NCBI RefSeq assembly: GCF_008638365.1
Contig: NZ_VWVU01000006.1
Location: forward strand, 62,001 to 126,000
Length of the DNA stretch: 64,000 bases
Source of the DNA: Nocardiopsis quinghaiensis
GTDB lineage: Bacteria; Actinomycetota; Actinomycetes; Streptosporangiales; Streptosporangiaceae
Direction of reading: 5' to 3'
Shown: positions 34,687 through 43,033 of the stretch, in pieces
Numbering within the stretch: position 1 is the stretch's first letter
Layout of the letters: each line of letters starts with the position of its first letter
Made by a program: the position numbers and the translations under genes
Notes under the pieces: generated by a model
What the model saw: the letters and a program-made list of their open reading frames with translations, nothing else
What the model was told of the DNA's origin: nothing
Databases searched by the model: none

Positions 34687-35514
34687 ATGCACACAGACGA
34701 ACGTGCCCTCAAGGCTTTCGGACGCGAATTGCGCAGGTTGCGCGGGGAAGCCGAGCTCACCCAGCAGGCCCTGGCCCGGCGCATCAGCCAGCGCGGTACG
34801 GCGATCAGCGACTCGCACGTGTCCGACATCGAGAACGGCCGGGCGATGGCCCGGCCGTGGCTGCGCAAGTTCCTGGACGAGGTCCTGGAGAGCAACGGAA
34901 GGCTGGAGCAGCTCTGGGAGGAACTGACGGGCTCCGGACGCCAGGTGTGGCTGCACGAGGTCACCAAACGCACCCACGCCGCCGACGCCCTGTTCGAGTA
35001 CCAGCCGCTGGTGTTTCCCTCCTACCTGCAGACAGAGGAGTACGCTCACGCGCTCATTCGCTATGGGTCTCCCTGGCTGGCAGGTCGAGAAGTTCGGGCT
35101 CTGGCCAAGGAGCGTCGGGAACGCGCGGAGCACATGGCGAAGGCTGAACTTCCCTCGCTCTGGCTGATCATCGACCAGAGCGTGCTGGCCCGCCGCTACG
35201 GCTCTCCGGAAATCCAACGGGAGCAGCTCGCCCATGTCGCTAGCCTTGTGGACGGCGACCGGTTGACCGTGCAGATGGTGCCGACGAACTCTCCTCGCCA
35301 CGCGGGGAACTCCGGTCCGCGGCGGATCATCACGACCGCTGACGAACCGGAAGTGGTCTACATGGAATCAGCTGAGGAGGGCCGGATCATCACTGACTCC
35401 GCTGGTATCTTTCGTAGCCGCCTGCTGTTCACAGCCCTCCAGGGAGCAGCCCGCGACCCGCAGGAGACCTTGCAGGCCATCCATGACGAGATGAGGAAGA
35501 TCGACGATGAGTGA
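34687..35514 (+). CDS. HTH_XRE regulator with Scr1/DUF5753 domain
   Basis: 275 aa from ATG 34687; the long upstream frame is shadow. HTH: LTQQALARRISQRGTAISDS, HVSDIENGRAMARPW. The C-terminal domain starts about residue 95 with FEYQPLVFPSYLQTEEYAHA and carries LWLIIDQSVLARRYGSPEIQ, RLTVQMVPTNSPRHAGNSG. Its stop overlaps the DUF397 gene by 8 nt, the standard pair in actinomycetes, thought to control development and antibiotic genes. Confidence 0.93.
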   Translation: MHTDERALKAFGRELRRLRGEAELTQQALARRISQRGTAISDSHVSDIENGRAMARPWLRKFLDEVLESNGRLEQLWEELTGSGRQVWLHEVTKRTHAADALFEYQPLVFPSYLQTEEYAHALIRYGSPWLAGREVRALAKERRERAEHMAKAELPSLWLIIDQSVLARRYGSPEIQREQLAHVASLVDGDRLTVQMVPTNSPRHAGNSGPRRIITTADEPEVVYMESAEEGRIITDSAGIFRSRLLFTALQGAARDPQETLQAIHDEMRKIDDE

Positions 35515-35683
35515 CTGGCACAAGAGCAGTTACAGCGGCGGGTCGAACGAGTGCGTCGAGGTCCGCGAGCACAACACTGGAGCGGACATGCGGGACACCC
35601 AGAACCGTTCACGCGGCCAACTCGCCTTCACCCGCACGGAATGGCGCGCCTTCATCGAGACCGCCCAGCTCACCGACCGATAA
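35507..35683 (+). CDS. DUF397 protein
   Basis: 58 aa: MSDWHKSSYSGGSNECVEV, VREHNTGADMRDTQNRSRGQ, LAFTRTEWRAFIETAQ. All DUF397 hallmarks (W-x-K-S-S-Y-S, C-V-E-V, R-D-S/T-K, W-x-x-F). It overlaps the Scr1-type regulator and probably acts with it. Confidence 0.93.
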   Translation: MSDWHKSSYSGGSNECVEVREHNTGADMRDTQNRSRGQLAFTRTEWRAFIETAQLTDR

Positions 35684-35876
35684 GCCGTGACTCGGCGACC
35701 TCGCCATTCACCAGATAGAGCGCCGTTCCCTCGCGACGAGCACGGTCCTCCTGAACGATCCTCCGAGCGAACCGGGGATCGTCGCCGTTTCGATCGAAGC
35801 CACATCGTGGAGCTCATAATCCGCCAGCTCGGCCGGGTCGAGGACGCTCTGGTCCAGTCACTAAACATCCTCACAG

Positions 35877-36545
35877 TCAGCCCTGGATCAGGCGGCTGTC
35901 GAACCCTGAGGCAACGAGGGACTCGTAGGCGACACGCACCTCCCGGGGGACCTCCTGATCGATTGCGAAGCCGAGCTTGGGATATTCCATCACCCGCTGG
36001 AGATCACCGACCATCATGTCGATGACGAGCTCGGCGTCCCCGGTTTCCTTGACATAGTCGCCAAGGCTCAGCGGCGCGGAGGCACACACCACCTCAACCT
36101 CGGGCCACAGTTTCCGGGCGGTCGCGAAAGCGCGCCGTTCCATGTAGGGCATGCAGACCAGGAGCACGGTGGCGGGAACTATGCCGTTCACCTCCAGGGC
36201 CCGGCGAGAGAAGGTGATGTTCTGGCCGGTGTTCGACGCCTCCGGCTCCACCAGGATCACGGAATCAGGGACGCCGAGTTCCAGGGCCCGCTCACGGAAA
36301 CGCACTGCCTCCCCGCGCGGGAACACCTCCGCGGTCGAAGGACTATTCCCTCCGGTGAACACCAGAGCCGGGAAGAGCCCGGCGTGGTACAGCTCGGCGG
36401 CGTGCGCTGCAACGCCGATGTCGTTGCAGCCCAGGGCGATCGCCACGTCACACGGCCGCACCCGGTGGTGCATGCGGTGGTACTCCCAGATCAGTTCCGC
36501 GTGCCGCCACTGCTTTTGGGTGATGGTACGTGCGTCGTCCGCCAT
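35877..36545 (-). CDS. YdcF/DUF218-family protein
   Basis: 222 aa, start ATG 36545. DUF218 motifs: VAIALGCNDIGVAAHAAELY, LVFTGGNSP, ILVEPEASNTGQNITFSRRA. Members have a Rossmann-like fold and are thought to act on envelope or nucleotide-like substrates; role here unknown. No signal peptide, so cytosolic. It is divergent from the HerA operon. Confidence 0.87.
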   Translation of the reverse strand: MADDARTITQKQWRHAELIWEYHRMHHRVRPCDVAIALGCNDIGVAAHAAELYHAGLFPALVFTGGNSPSTAEVFPRGEAVRFRERALELGVPDSVILVEPEASNTGQNITFSRRALEVNGIVPATVLLVCMPYMERRAFATARKLWPEVEVVCASAPLSLGDYVKETGDAELVIDMMVGDLQRVMEYPKLGFAIDQEVPREVRVAYESLVASGFDSRLIQG

Positions 36546-36911
36546 GTATTCCTCCTCTGGCCATTGGACCAGGTCTCTTGCTCAGACCTGATGTCTTCGA
36601 TGCTGCGAAGCTGGTGGCCGAGACCGCGTCCGACACGTACTGCAAGAATTTGATCTCAGCGTGTAGTTACTTTCACCGTAAGAGGCGCTCCTGCTTCCCG
36701 CTAAGGATCCGTTTGCGATACTCGGATCCTTACAGGTCAGTGGCGCCCTTCTTTGCTGTTCACCTCAATTCATCATCGGCCCGCTAAATGCACGATGCCG
36801 ACAGGTCTTCCCTGCTCATGCTGCGAATCGTCCAAAGCACTCTACGGGGTGTCGATGTTGCCGGTAAGCTGTGCAGGCGTGTCCCCTAGCGGTGTCTCGA
36901 GAGGGCGGAGA
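36546..36911. other. Divergent region before the HerA operon
   Basis: 366 bp; GC falls here and stays lower to about 41.75 kb. It contains the perfect inverted repeat at 36702-36732. No gene seen. Confidence 0.6.
36702..36732. promoter_or_regulatory. Perfect inverted repeat TAAGGATCCG / CGGATCCTTA
   Basis: 10-bp arms, 11-bp spacer, 180 bp before herA. Each arm holds a GGATCC, hence a GATC. A candidate operator, possibly methylation-sensitive because the operon encodes an adenine methyltransferase. Confidence 0.5.
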
Positions 36912-38978
36912 ATGACAGAGCTTATCCCCGGCGTCGGCGCTGGGTCGTTGCTGCGGTCGGAGCTGCTTGCTGACGGTCGGTCGATGCGGATCGGCGCGAT
37001 TCATCAGATCGACTACGGCCAGGCCGTCGTGCTGACTCACGACCGCTGGAAGTTCGACGCTGGCGGCATCCCACAGTTCTCGTTCCTACTCGCGACCGCA
37101 CAGGACGTCAACGACCCTCACGTCGACGACGACGAGGTACTGCTTCTGCGCGTCGAGGGCACTGCGCCGTTGTCGCTCGAGCGCGACTTGCACGCCGTGC
37201 GCGAGGAGTCCCTGCGAACGGCTCTTTCGAATAACCAGGACCCATCGCCATCTGTCGTGCTCGATGCGGAGCTCGACCCGTTCACCAAGAACCGAGTTTC
37301 GTTCACCGGCGTGCGGTGTAAAATCCTCGGCACCTTCTACGAAGACGATGTGGACGGACAGAAGGTACTGGAGTTTGGTGCCGACGTGGATAATTTCTAC
37401 GCCACGTCCACGTATCGAGTCCTGAAGCCTATCGGTAAAGGTCTCGCAACAATCGCTTCTTACCTCAAGCCGACCGGGCGCCCGGTCAAACGCGTGCGTA
37501 TCGGTGCGGTACGGTACTCGGCGACACGGCGGCGAGCGAAGGCCGCCCGGCAAGCCAACGCCGCGGTCGAAGTCAACATCCGAGACTTCATTGGCAACAA
37601 GACCGCCCTGCTCGGCATGACCCGGATGGGTAAATCGAATACCGCAAAGATCATCATCGCGCGAACGTTCGTTATCTCAGAGCTGCAGCGCGCCGCAGGC
37701 AGAGAGCCCATCGGCCAGCTAATCTTCGATCCGCAGGGCGAGTACGCCAACCCGAACACGCAGGATGGCACCGAGATCGCGGCGATCGGCGCGAACCACG
37801 TCCGAATCTTCAAGTTCGGCGCTGACGGATCACAGCTCCACGTTAAGCCGCTCAGCATCAACTTCTTCGCGGAAAACCAGATCGATGCCGTCCAAGGACT
37901 TATTGCCAACCAACTGAGTGGCGAGGACTCTGGGTACGTCAAGGACTTCGCTGGCACGTCTTACGTCAATGACCCCGCCAATCCGCACAATGCCCATCCG
38001 GGCCGCGCGCGGATGGTACTGTATGGCGCATTGATGCGCGCGGGTTTCCCCGTGCCTTCCAACTTCGCCGCAAAGATCAACATCAAAAGCGCATTGCAAC
38101 TAAAGATCGAAAACGGCATTCAAGGGAAGAAATCAGTAGTCGGACTCAACCGCAAACCTTTCACACAAGCTGGCCGGACTGCCAACATTGTCACCATAGC
38201 TTCCAGTGAGATTGAGGCAGTCGTCGACAAGATCATCGAACTGCGCGAGGCCGATGACACTGACGCGATCGAGTTTACTAACGACGTGCGATGGAAGAGT
38301 GTTGAGCCGATCTTCACGGCGAAGAGCGGAAATCGCAACGTCCGAGGCTGGAAGAACCTGAACCCGCTGCGTCCGTTCCACAGCCCGTTGACACAGCAAG
38401 ATCCCGCTCTGGAGATCTACGGCGAGCTCGTCAAAGGTCGAATCGTCATCGTCGATCTTCACGTCGGCGCCGAGGCGATCACCAAGGCGCTTAGCGAATC
38501 GATCACCCGACGGCTCCTTTCCAAGCAAACCGAAGTGTTCACATCGGGAAAGGAACCCCCGCACATTCAGGTGATGCTTGAGGAAGCTCATAACTTGTTC
38601 TCGTCAGACCGGTACAAGGACGATCTCGACGTGTGGGTCAAGCTCGCCAAAGAAGCCAGCAAACTCAACCTCGGAATGACGTACGCAACGCAGGAGGTAT
38701 CCGGCGTCGCGCACCAGGTCAAGGCCAACACTGCCAACTGGGTTGTCGCCCACTTGAACAATACGACAGAGGTACGCGAGCTGGCCAAATTCTACGACTT
38801 CGGGGCGTTCTCGGATGCGATTATCGCCTCGGAGGACCGAGGTTATGTACGGCTCAAGACGCTGTCCTCACCGTATATCGTCCCTGTCCAGATTGACCGG
38901 TACGACAGCGCGCTCGTTAATGAAGCACGAGCAGCGGCCGGTGACTCGCCGTTGACACTGAACGGGACGGAGTTTTAA
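36912..38978 (+). CDS. HerA-type hexameric DNA translocase/ATPase
   Basis: 688 aa from ATG 36912 with GAGGG 6 nt upstream. An N-terminal beta-rich HAS-barrel-like region (about residues 1-150) precedes the RecA/FtsK-like motor. Walker A GMTRMGKSN at about 235-243; FDPQGEYAN follows; Walker B IQVMLEEAHNLF at about 552-563, with Glu and His typical of HerA. C-terminal RGYVRLKTLSSPYIVPVQID matches the family's inter-subunit region. Known HerA proteins pair with a nuclease, usually NurA, and process DNA ends. The next gene overlaps by one base (TAATG) and encodes such a partner. Composition is AT-richer than flanks: likely recent transfer. Confidence 0.88.
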   Translation: MTELIPGVGAGSLLRSELLADGRSMRIGAIHQIDYGQAVVLTHDRWKFDAGGIPQFSFLLATAQDVNDPHVDDDEVLLLRVEGTAPLSLERDLHAVREESLRTALSNNQDPSPSVVLDAELDPFTKNRVSFTGVRCKILGTFYEDDVDGQKVLEFGADVDNFYATSTYRVLKPIGKGLATIASYLKPTGRPVKRVRIGAVRYSATRRRAKAARQANAAVEVNIRDFIGNKTALLGMTRMGKSNTAKIIIARTFVISELQRAAGREPIGQLIFDPQGEYANPNTQDGTEIAAIGANHVRIFKFGADGSQLHVKPLSINFFAENQIDAVQGLIANQLSGEDSGYVKDFAGTSYVNDPANPHNAHPGRARMVLYGALMRAGFPVPSNFAAKINIKSALQLKIENGIQGKKSVVGLNRKPFTQAGRTANIVTIASSEIEAVVDKIIELREADDTDAIEFTNDVRWKSVEPIFTAKSGNRNVRGWKNLNPLRPFHSPLTQQDPALEIYGELVKGRIVIVDLHVGAEAITKALSESITRRLLSKQTEVFTSGKEPPHIQVMLEEAHNLFSSDRYKDDLDVWVKLAKEASKLNLGMTYATQEVSGVAHQVKANTANWVVAHLNNTTEVRELAKFYDFGAFSDAIIASEDRGYVRLKTLSSPYIVPVQIDRYDSALVNEARAAAGDSPLTLNGTEF

Positions 38979-40381
38979 TGCCATACGAGACCGCTGGTGG
39001 GGCTCACGAAATCGCATCACGGTTAGGGCACTCGTCGGCTGCCATTCGGGCTATCGCAGACCAACGCGCCTTCTACGTTCCGGCCGAGGCGATCCAGGAC
39101 TCGGATTCGATCCGCAAGCGAATCCATCCGCGGGGCGACTTCGCCGCCCCACCTGTTTCAGAGCGCCTTACCGCCGCGCTGGCAATCGACGGTTCGCATG
39201 TCGTTGAGCAAGTGCGCGACGGTCTACCATCGGTGCTGTATGGGTTCGCGCAGGCCGCCGCCGCGTACGTGGACCTCGGTGTCCTCGAGTCGCAAAAGGC
39301 CGAGCGGTTTGTCGACCCGTACGAGATTGAGGGTGCGGTCAACACCGCCCTCGTGACGCTGGATCTGCCGGTCTCTGGCGCATTTACGCGCGCTGGTGTC
39401 GACATCGTGACTTCGTGGCGCGAGACCATCAACGAGCTGTTCCGGCAGAAGAAGATCGAGGTCAACCGCCTTGACCAGCCACTGCTGGACCTCCTCTTCC
39501 TTCTCCACGGCGTTCCCGATAGGCCAGCTGCCACAGTGCCAGTCAACTGCCCGAACCAGGCATGCAGCAGCAAGAACGTCCCCGTGCCGCCCGCTGGCAC
39601 CGACTGCGACGCCTGCGGCGTGCATCTCTTTCCCACCGACGCGCTTCGTATCCATGAAGAGGTCGGAGAAGAGGGCACGAACCAGTCCGCTCTTGGACGG
39701 CTAATGTCGGTTATCGAGCTGTTAGCGCTGGTAGGGCTGGCTACGCTGCTGTGGAAGCAGTCGCGTCAGAGGGCTCTTCCCACGACGCTGTTCATCGTCG
39801 ATGGCCCGCTGGCCGTGTTCGGTACACCAGCAAAACTTCGCGGGCGAGCCCTCCAGTACTTTCAAGCGATGGGCAGCACCTCTCCGGGCAAAGCACCATA
39901 CGTTTGTGGGATCGAGAAGTCCGGAGCTTTGGTGGACTATGCGCGCCAATTGGCTCGGCACGACATTCTCGAGCCGGGCAACCTGCTGGTATGCGACGAA
40001 GAAATCATCGCTCGTGTCGTCAACGCCAATAACGCTCGCGCCTACGGCAAGGAGACGTACTGGGGCCGTAAATTCGTTTATCGCGCTCTTGACGGTCGAG
40101 TCGTCGTCCCGACGGTGCCACCACCAGTCGGCGCACCGTACGATGACAACGGGGGAAAAGCCGTCCCAGCGGATTACCCGACACTGCCGGCAATCCTGGA
40201 CGTGATCGACCGCACCGGATCCTCGATGTACGTTGATGGCATCATCCCGGTGGCTGCCGCGCATGGGAAGGCCGCGTTCCCGATCGGGGTAGGCACCGAT
40301 GTGCTCCGCCTCGTAGCCACCAAACGTCTCGGTCTCGATTCTTCTGGTGGGCAAGCAGATCCGGTATGGTCTGCCTCATGA
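38978..40381 (+). CDS. NurA-domain nuclease with inserted zinc ribbon
   Basis: 467 aa. NurA-like acidic motifs can be followed: Asp71 in ALAIDGSHVVEQ, Asp275 in LFIVDGPLAVFG, a GIEKSGALVDYARQL strand (Lys314) and the late His429 in IPVAAAHGKAAFP. Between motifs I and II a four-Cys zinc ribbon is inserted (Cys191, 196, 210, 213), not part of archaeal NurA as I know it. Predicted Mn2+-dependent nuclease driven by HerA. Its TGA overlaps the methyltransferase ATG (ATGA). The family call is from motif order only; overall similarity is low. Confidence 0.75.
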   Translation: MPYETAGGAHEIASRLGHSSAAIRAIADQRAFYVPAEAIQDSDSIRKRIHPRGDFAAPPVSERLTAALAIDGSHVVEQVRDGLPSVLYGFAQAAAAYVDLGVLESQKAERFVDPYEIEGAVNTALVTLDLPVSGAFTRAGVDIVTSWRETINELFRQKKIEVNRLDQPLLDLLFLLHGVPDRPAATVPVNCPNQACSSKNVPVPPAGTDCDACGVHLFPTDALRIHEEVGEEGTNQSALGRLMSVIELLALVGLATLLWKQSRQRALPTTLFIVDGPLAVFGTPAKLRGRALQYFQAMGSTSPGKAPYVCGIEKSGALVDYARQLARHDILEPGNLLVCDEEIIARVVNANNARAYGKETYWGRKFVYRALDGRVVVPTVPPPVGAPYDDNGGKAVPADYPTLPAILDVIDRTGSSMYVDGIIPVAAAHGKAAFPIGVGTDVLRLVATKRLGLDSSGGQADPVWSAS

Positions 40382-41583
40382 TCCAGAATGTGGATGTGCC
40401 GCCGGTCGCACCCATGCGCGCCGCTCCCGCTGCCACGCCCACAATTCCGACGCACATCCTCGACGACCCCCGCCAACTCGTCTCACCGCTCGGTGCCATC
40501 GACCACGCGCTCATGACGAGCAGATACCAGTCGCCACTGCGCTACCCGGGAGCCAAGTCGTCCCTCGCCCCAGTGATCGCCCGGGTCTTGGACGCCGCCA
40601 AGTGTTCGCGCACCGTTCCTGAAATCAACCTGCTGGTCGAGCCGTTTGCAGGCGGGGCGTCAGCGTCCTTGCGACTCGTCGGCCAAGGGATCGTCGATCG
40701 AGTACTGCTCGCCGATGTTGATCCGCTAGTGACTGCATTCTGGCAGGCTGCTGCCGCTGACACAGAGGCACTAATCGATCGTATGCACGATGAGTGGACC
40801 CGCTACGTCAAAGAGGGCGGAGCGGCTGCAGTTGAACGGTGGGATTATTGGCGTTCCTGGGTGCCAGCTCGGAATACGAAGCCAACCACGGCTCGACTGG
40901 GGCTGGCAATGCAGTGCCTATTCCTGAACCGCACAACATTCTCTGGGATCCTCCACGGCAAGGCGGGCCCTATTGGTGGACGCAAGCAAGAAAGTCCTTA
41001 TGGCATCGGATGTCGATGGAACCCGGACTCCATAGAAGAGCGAATTCGGTACGTCGGCCATTTGTATGAAACAGGTCGACTCGTAGATGTCTGGCATAAA
41101 GATTGGAAACAGACACTTACTGACATTCCCGAGTACTATCCACAGCTGATTCCATCCCGTGTCGTTGCGTACCTCGACCCGCCCTATATTAATAAGGCAT
41201 CGCACCTGTATCGCACATCTTTTGATCCGAGCGGTGGATATGGTTCTGATAGGTCCAGCAAGGCGGGATTAAATGACCACATGCTCCACATGAGGCTCGC
41301 CGCATACCTGCGCACTAAAGCACAGTTTCGCTGGCTTCTCAGCTACGACAGTAACCCACTTCTGAGCGAAAACCCTTGGCTCTATTCGCGCTCCAGAATG
41401 ACTCCGAGCCGCGAGGACCGGGAGACGCTCGGAGTTCGATCATGGGCCTTGACAAAACGTTTGGTAAAGATGCGGTATACCGTCAGCGGAAAGACCGGAA
41501 AGCGCAACGCTGACGAACTCCTCATCACAACCCTGCCACCGTCGACCGTCCCCGTGGATCACCAGCTTCGTGAACTGCCATAA
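40378..41583 (+). CDS. D12-class adenine-specific DNA methyltransferase
   Basis: 401 aa from ATG 40378 (ATGA overlap); ATG 40366 would add four residues. Motif X YPGAKSSL (56-63), AdoMet motif I VEPFAGGASAS (88-98) and catalytic motif IV DPPY (267-270) are all present in the D12/Dam order. It methylates N6 of adenine in a sequence that cannot be read from the protein; GATC is common in the class. An N-terminal Pro/Ala-rich extension of ~50 residues is atypical. Coupling to HerA and NurA genes suggests self-marking against the nuclease. Confidence 0.92.
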   Translation: MIQNVDVPPVAPMRAAPAATPTIPTHILDDPRQLVSPLGAIDHALMTSRYQSPLRYPGAKSSLAPVIARVLDAAKCSRTVPEINLLVEPFAGGASASLRLVGQGIVDRVLLADVDPLVTAFWQAAAADTEALIDRMHDEWTRYVKEGGAAAVERWDYWRSWVPARNTKPTTARLGLAMQCLFLNRTTFSGILHGKAGPIGGRKQESPYGIGCRWNPDSIEERIRYVGHLYETGRLVDVWHKDWKQTLTDIPEYYPQLIPSRVVAYLDPPYINKASHLYRTSFDPSGGYGSDRSSKAGLNDHMLHMRLAAYLRTKAQFRWLLSYDSNPLLSENPWLYSRSRMTPSREDRETLGVRSWALTKRLVKMRYTVSGKTGKRNADELLITTLPPSTVPVDHQLRELP

Positions 41584-41953
41584 GCAGTTCGGATTGCAGC
41601 CTCCATGGCAAGCAGTGGAGATTCGTATCACGTACCAGATGAGCTGCAGTGCGCGCCGTTCTGATGGCCGATTCCTGCTTGCAGGCATGTATATGCCAAA
41701 GAAGTGTCCCGTGGCTTCAAACCGGCATGGAGTTGTCCGTGGAAAAATGAGATCTGGGGACTTTAAGCCGCTGGGTAGATTCACGCTCAGACTCTGTGCA
41801 CCCGCGAGGGTGCACCAGAAAGGCAAAGGTCGTGCACCCGGAGGGTGCACCGGGTGCAGCGCAACTGGGGTCAACCGGGTGTAACAAAGGGACGGCCAGC
41901 GGTGTAGCCTGCGCGTTCTCGTATTCGCGCAGGTCACAGCACTGACACTGGGC
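41584..41953. other. Right end of element 2, no gene
   Basis: 370 bp after the methyltransferase. It holds the GGGTGCAC cluster and returns to high GC near 41760. A very long minus-strand frame crossing this region is not coding. Confidence 0.6.
41796..41859. repeat. GGGTGCAC repeats, right end of element 2
   Basis: Alternating orientation: 41796 (reverse), 41808 (forward), 41832 (reverse), 41843 (forward), plus GGGTGCAG at 41852. One more copy at 42040 lies beyond the core. These match the left-end cluster and mark the arm sites. Confidence 0.6.
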
Positions 41954-41977
41954 GGTTCGATTCCCGTCATCCGCTCC
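41954..41977. repeat. Third, partial tRNA-Gly attachment copy
   Basis: 24 bp GGTTCGATTCCCG...CCGCTCC identical to the end of the tRNA core. Likely attR of element 2 and the original chromosomal junction. Confidence 0.75.
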
Positions 41978-41983
41978 GTTCGA

Positions 41984-42031
41984 AAGACGCCCCTGGTCTG
42001 CGAAGACGCTTCGCACACCAGGGGCCGTCTT
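41984..42031. terminator. Original tRNA-Gly terminator hairpin
   Basis: AAGACGCCCCTGGT pairs with ACCAGGGGCCGTCTT (one bulge); inner stem TGCGAAG/CTTCGCA is perfect. About 80 bp from the core onward resemble the sequence following 24590, so both attachment copies carry related flanks. Confidence 0.6.
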
Positions 42032-42084
42032 CGCGTTCCGGGTGCACCATCGCTCGTCGAGGCCGCGGTACTCCCATGGAAGGC

Positions 42085-42627
42085 TCATTCCATGCCAAAG
42101 CGCAGGTCGGTAATGGTGGACAGGTCGATGCCGTAGCGAGCGTAGACCTTGGTGGTGTTCTCCCCCGTCAGGTCCGTCTCGGTGTAGCCGAGCAAGGCCG
42201 CTACACGCACCACCTCGGCGCGGCTGTCGGCCTCTATCTCCAGGTAGGCGGGGATGCGCGGCCAGGTGTCGATCTCCACCTGAGCACCGTCCAGGGTGAA
42301 ACTGCGGCGGCGGTTCTCCTGATAGGCCTTGGGGACATAGCCCAGCTTGCCCAGCAACGCGTTGGCGGTCTCGAAGTCCCCGACAGCCGTCTCGGTCTCG
42401 CGGGTGCCGCCGATGGCGTCGGAGTCGATCTCCTTGACCGTGAGCGTGACCTGTTCGCCGGTGTCGCGCAGGCGCACCCACCGGGAGGCGTCCCCGGGCT
42501 CGATGTCGTACACGTAGCGGCGCTGGAGCACCTCGCCCAGGTCCGTGCCGCCCTTGTCGAGAATACGCCGGGCCACCTGGTCGACGTCGATCTCCAGGAC
42601 CTTGGCCTCGTACTCGATCGCGCTCAT
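42085..42627 (-). CDS. CYTH-domain protein (class IV adenylate cyclase-like)
   Basis: 180 aa. Begins with the CYTH signature ExExK: IEYEAKVLEID. Basic and acidic residues alternate along strands (RWVRLRDTGEQVTLTVKEID, DGAQVEIDTWPRIPAYLEIE), lining a triphosphate tunnel. Known members are CyaB cyclase or triphosphatases; which one is unclear. ATG 42627 shares ATGA with the upstream gene. Confidence 0.9.
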   Translation of the reverse strand: MSAIEYEAKVLEIDVDQVARRILDKGGTDLGEVLQRRYVYDIEPGDASRWVRLRDTGEQVTLTVKEIDSDAIGGTRETETAVGDFETANALLGKLGYVPKAYQENRRRSFTLDGAQVEIDTWPRIPAYLEIEADSRAEVVRVAALLGYTETDLTGENTTKVYARYGIDLSTITDLRFGME

Positions 42628-42973
42628 GGCGTCGGATTCCCTTCCGTGCTGTGTGTCGTGGTGAGGGAAGCGGGGGTGCGGTGGGCGGCTTCCAGGCTGT
42701 CACGGTCGGCCTGGCGGAAGCGGAGGATCTCGTCCTTACGGGGGCACTGAGGAAGTCCTCGATCGACTGGCACAGGTCCATGCGTTGCAGGCACACACCC
42801 ACCAGGTAGCGCCCGTGGCGGTTCCGGTACAGGCGAAGGCCGTAGAAGCCCTCCTGGCAATCGGTGTCGTTGTTGAACCGGCACCCCCGGCAGGCGGTAC
42901 CGGGACACTCCTCCCACCGGCCCCGTCGGGTACGCGCCGCCCGCACCCTCGTCCGACACGCGTACCTGGTCAA
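42624..42973 (-). pseudogene. Cys-rich protein with an apparent single-base frameshift
   Basis: From TTG 42973 the frame reads RGRWEECPGTACRGCRFNND, then EGFYGLRLYRNRHGRYLVGV, then SIEDFLSAP. At the C5 run (42740-42744, minus strand) the natural continuation RKDEILRFRQADRDSLEAAH lies in the next frame, which then ends with ATGA coupling to the CYTH gene. One extra C restores a single ~117-residue protein with CxxxxCxxC and two more cysteines, probably metal binding. True mutation, phase variation or sequencing error are all possible. Confidence 0.6.
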
Positions 42974-43033
42974 ACCATGGTCGCGTTTTGGCGAGGGCTT
43001 TGGGGGCAGGCGGGATGACAGGAGGTGGCATAA

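Larger units (their letters stand above)
24546..41977. mobile_element. Element 2: second integrated element at tRNA-Gly
   Basis: Left boundary is the 45-bp core at 24546; right boundary is a 24-bp tRNA 3'-end remnant at 41954-41977. GGGTGCAC repeats cluster just inside both ends (four at 24654-24738, four exact and one near copy at 41796-41859), unlike the repeats of element 1. It contains a tyrosine integrase, excisionase-like protein, WhiB, replication-relaxation protein and several regulators, but no FtsK/Tra translocase, so it is probably non-self-transmissible. The integrase sits ~4.8 kb from the left end, which is unusual. Confidence 0.7.
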
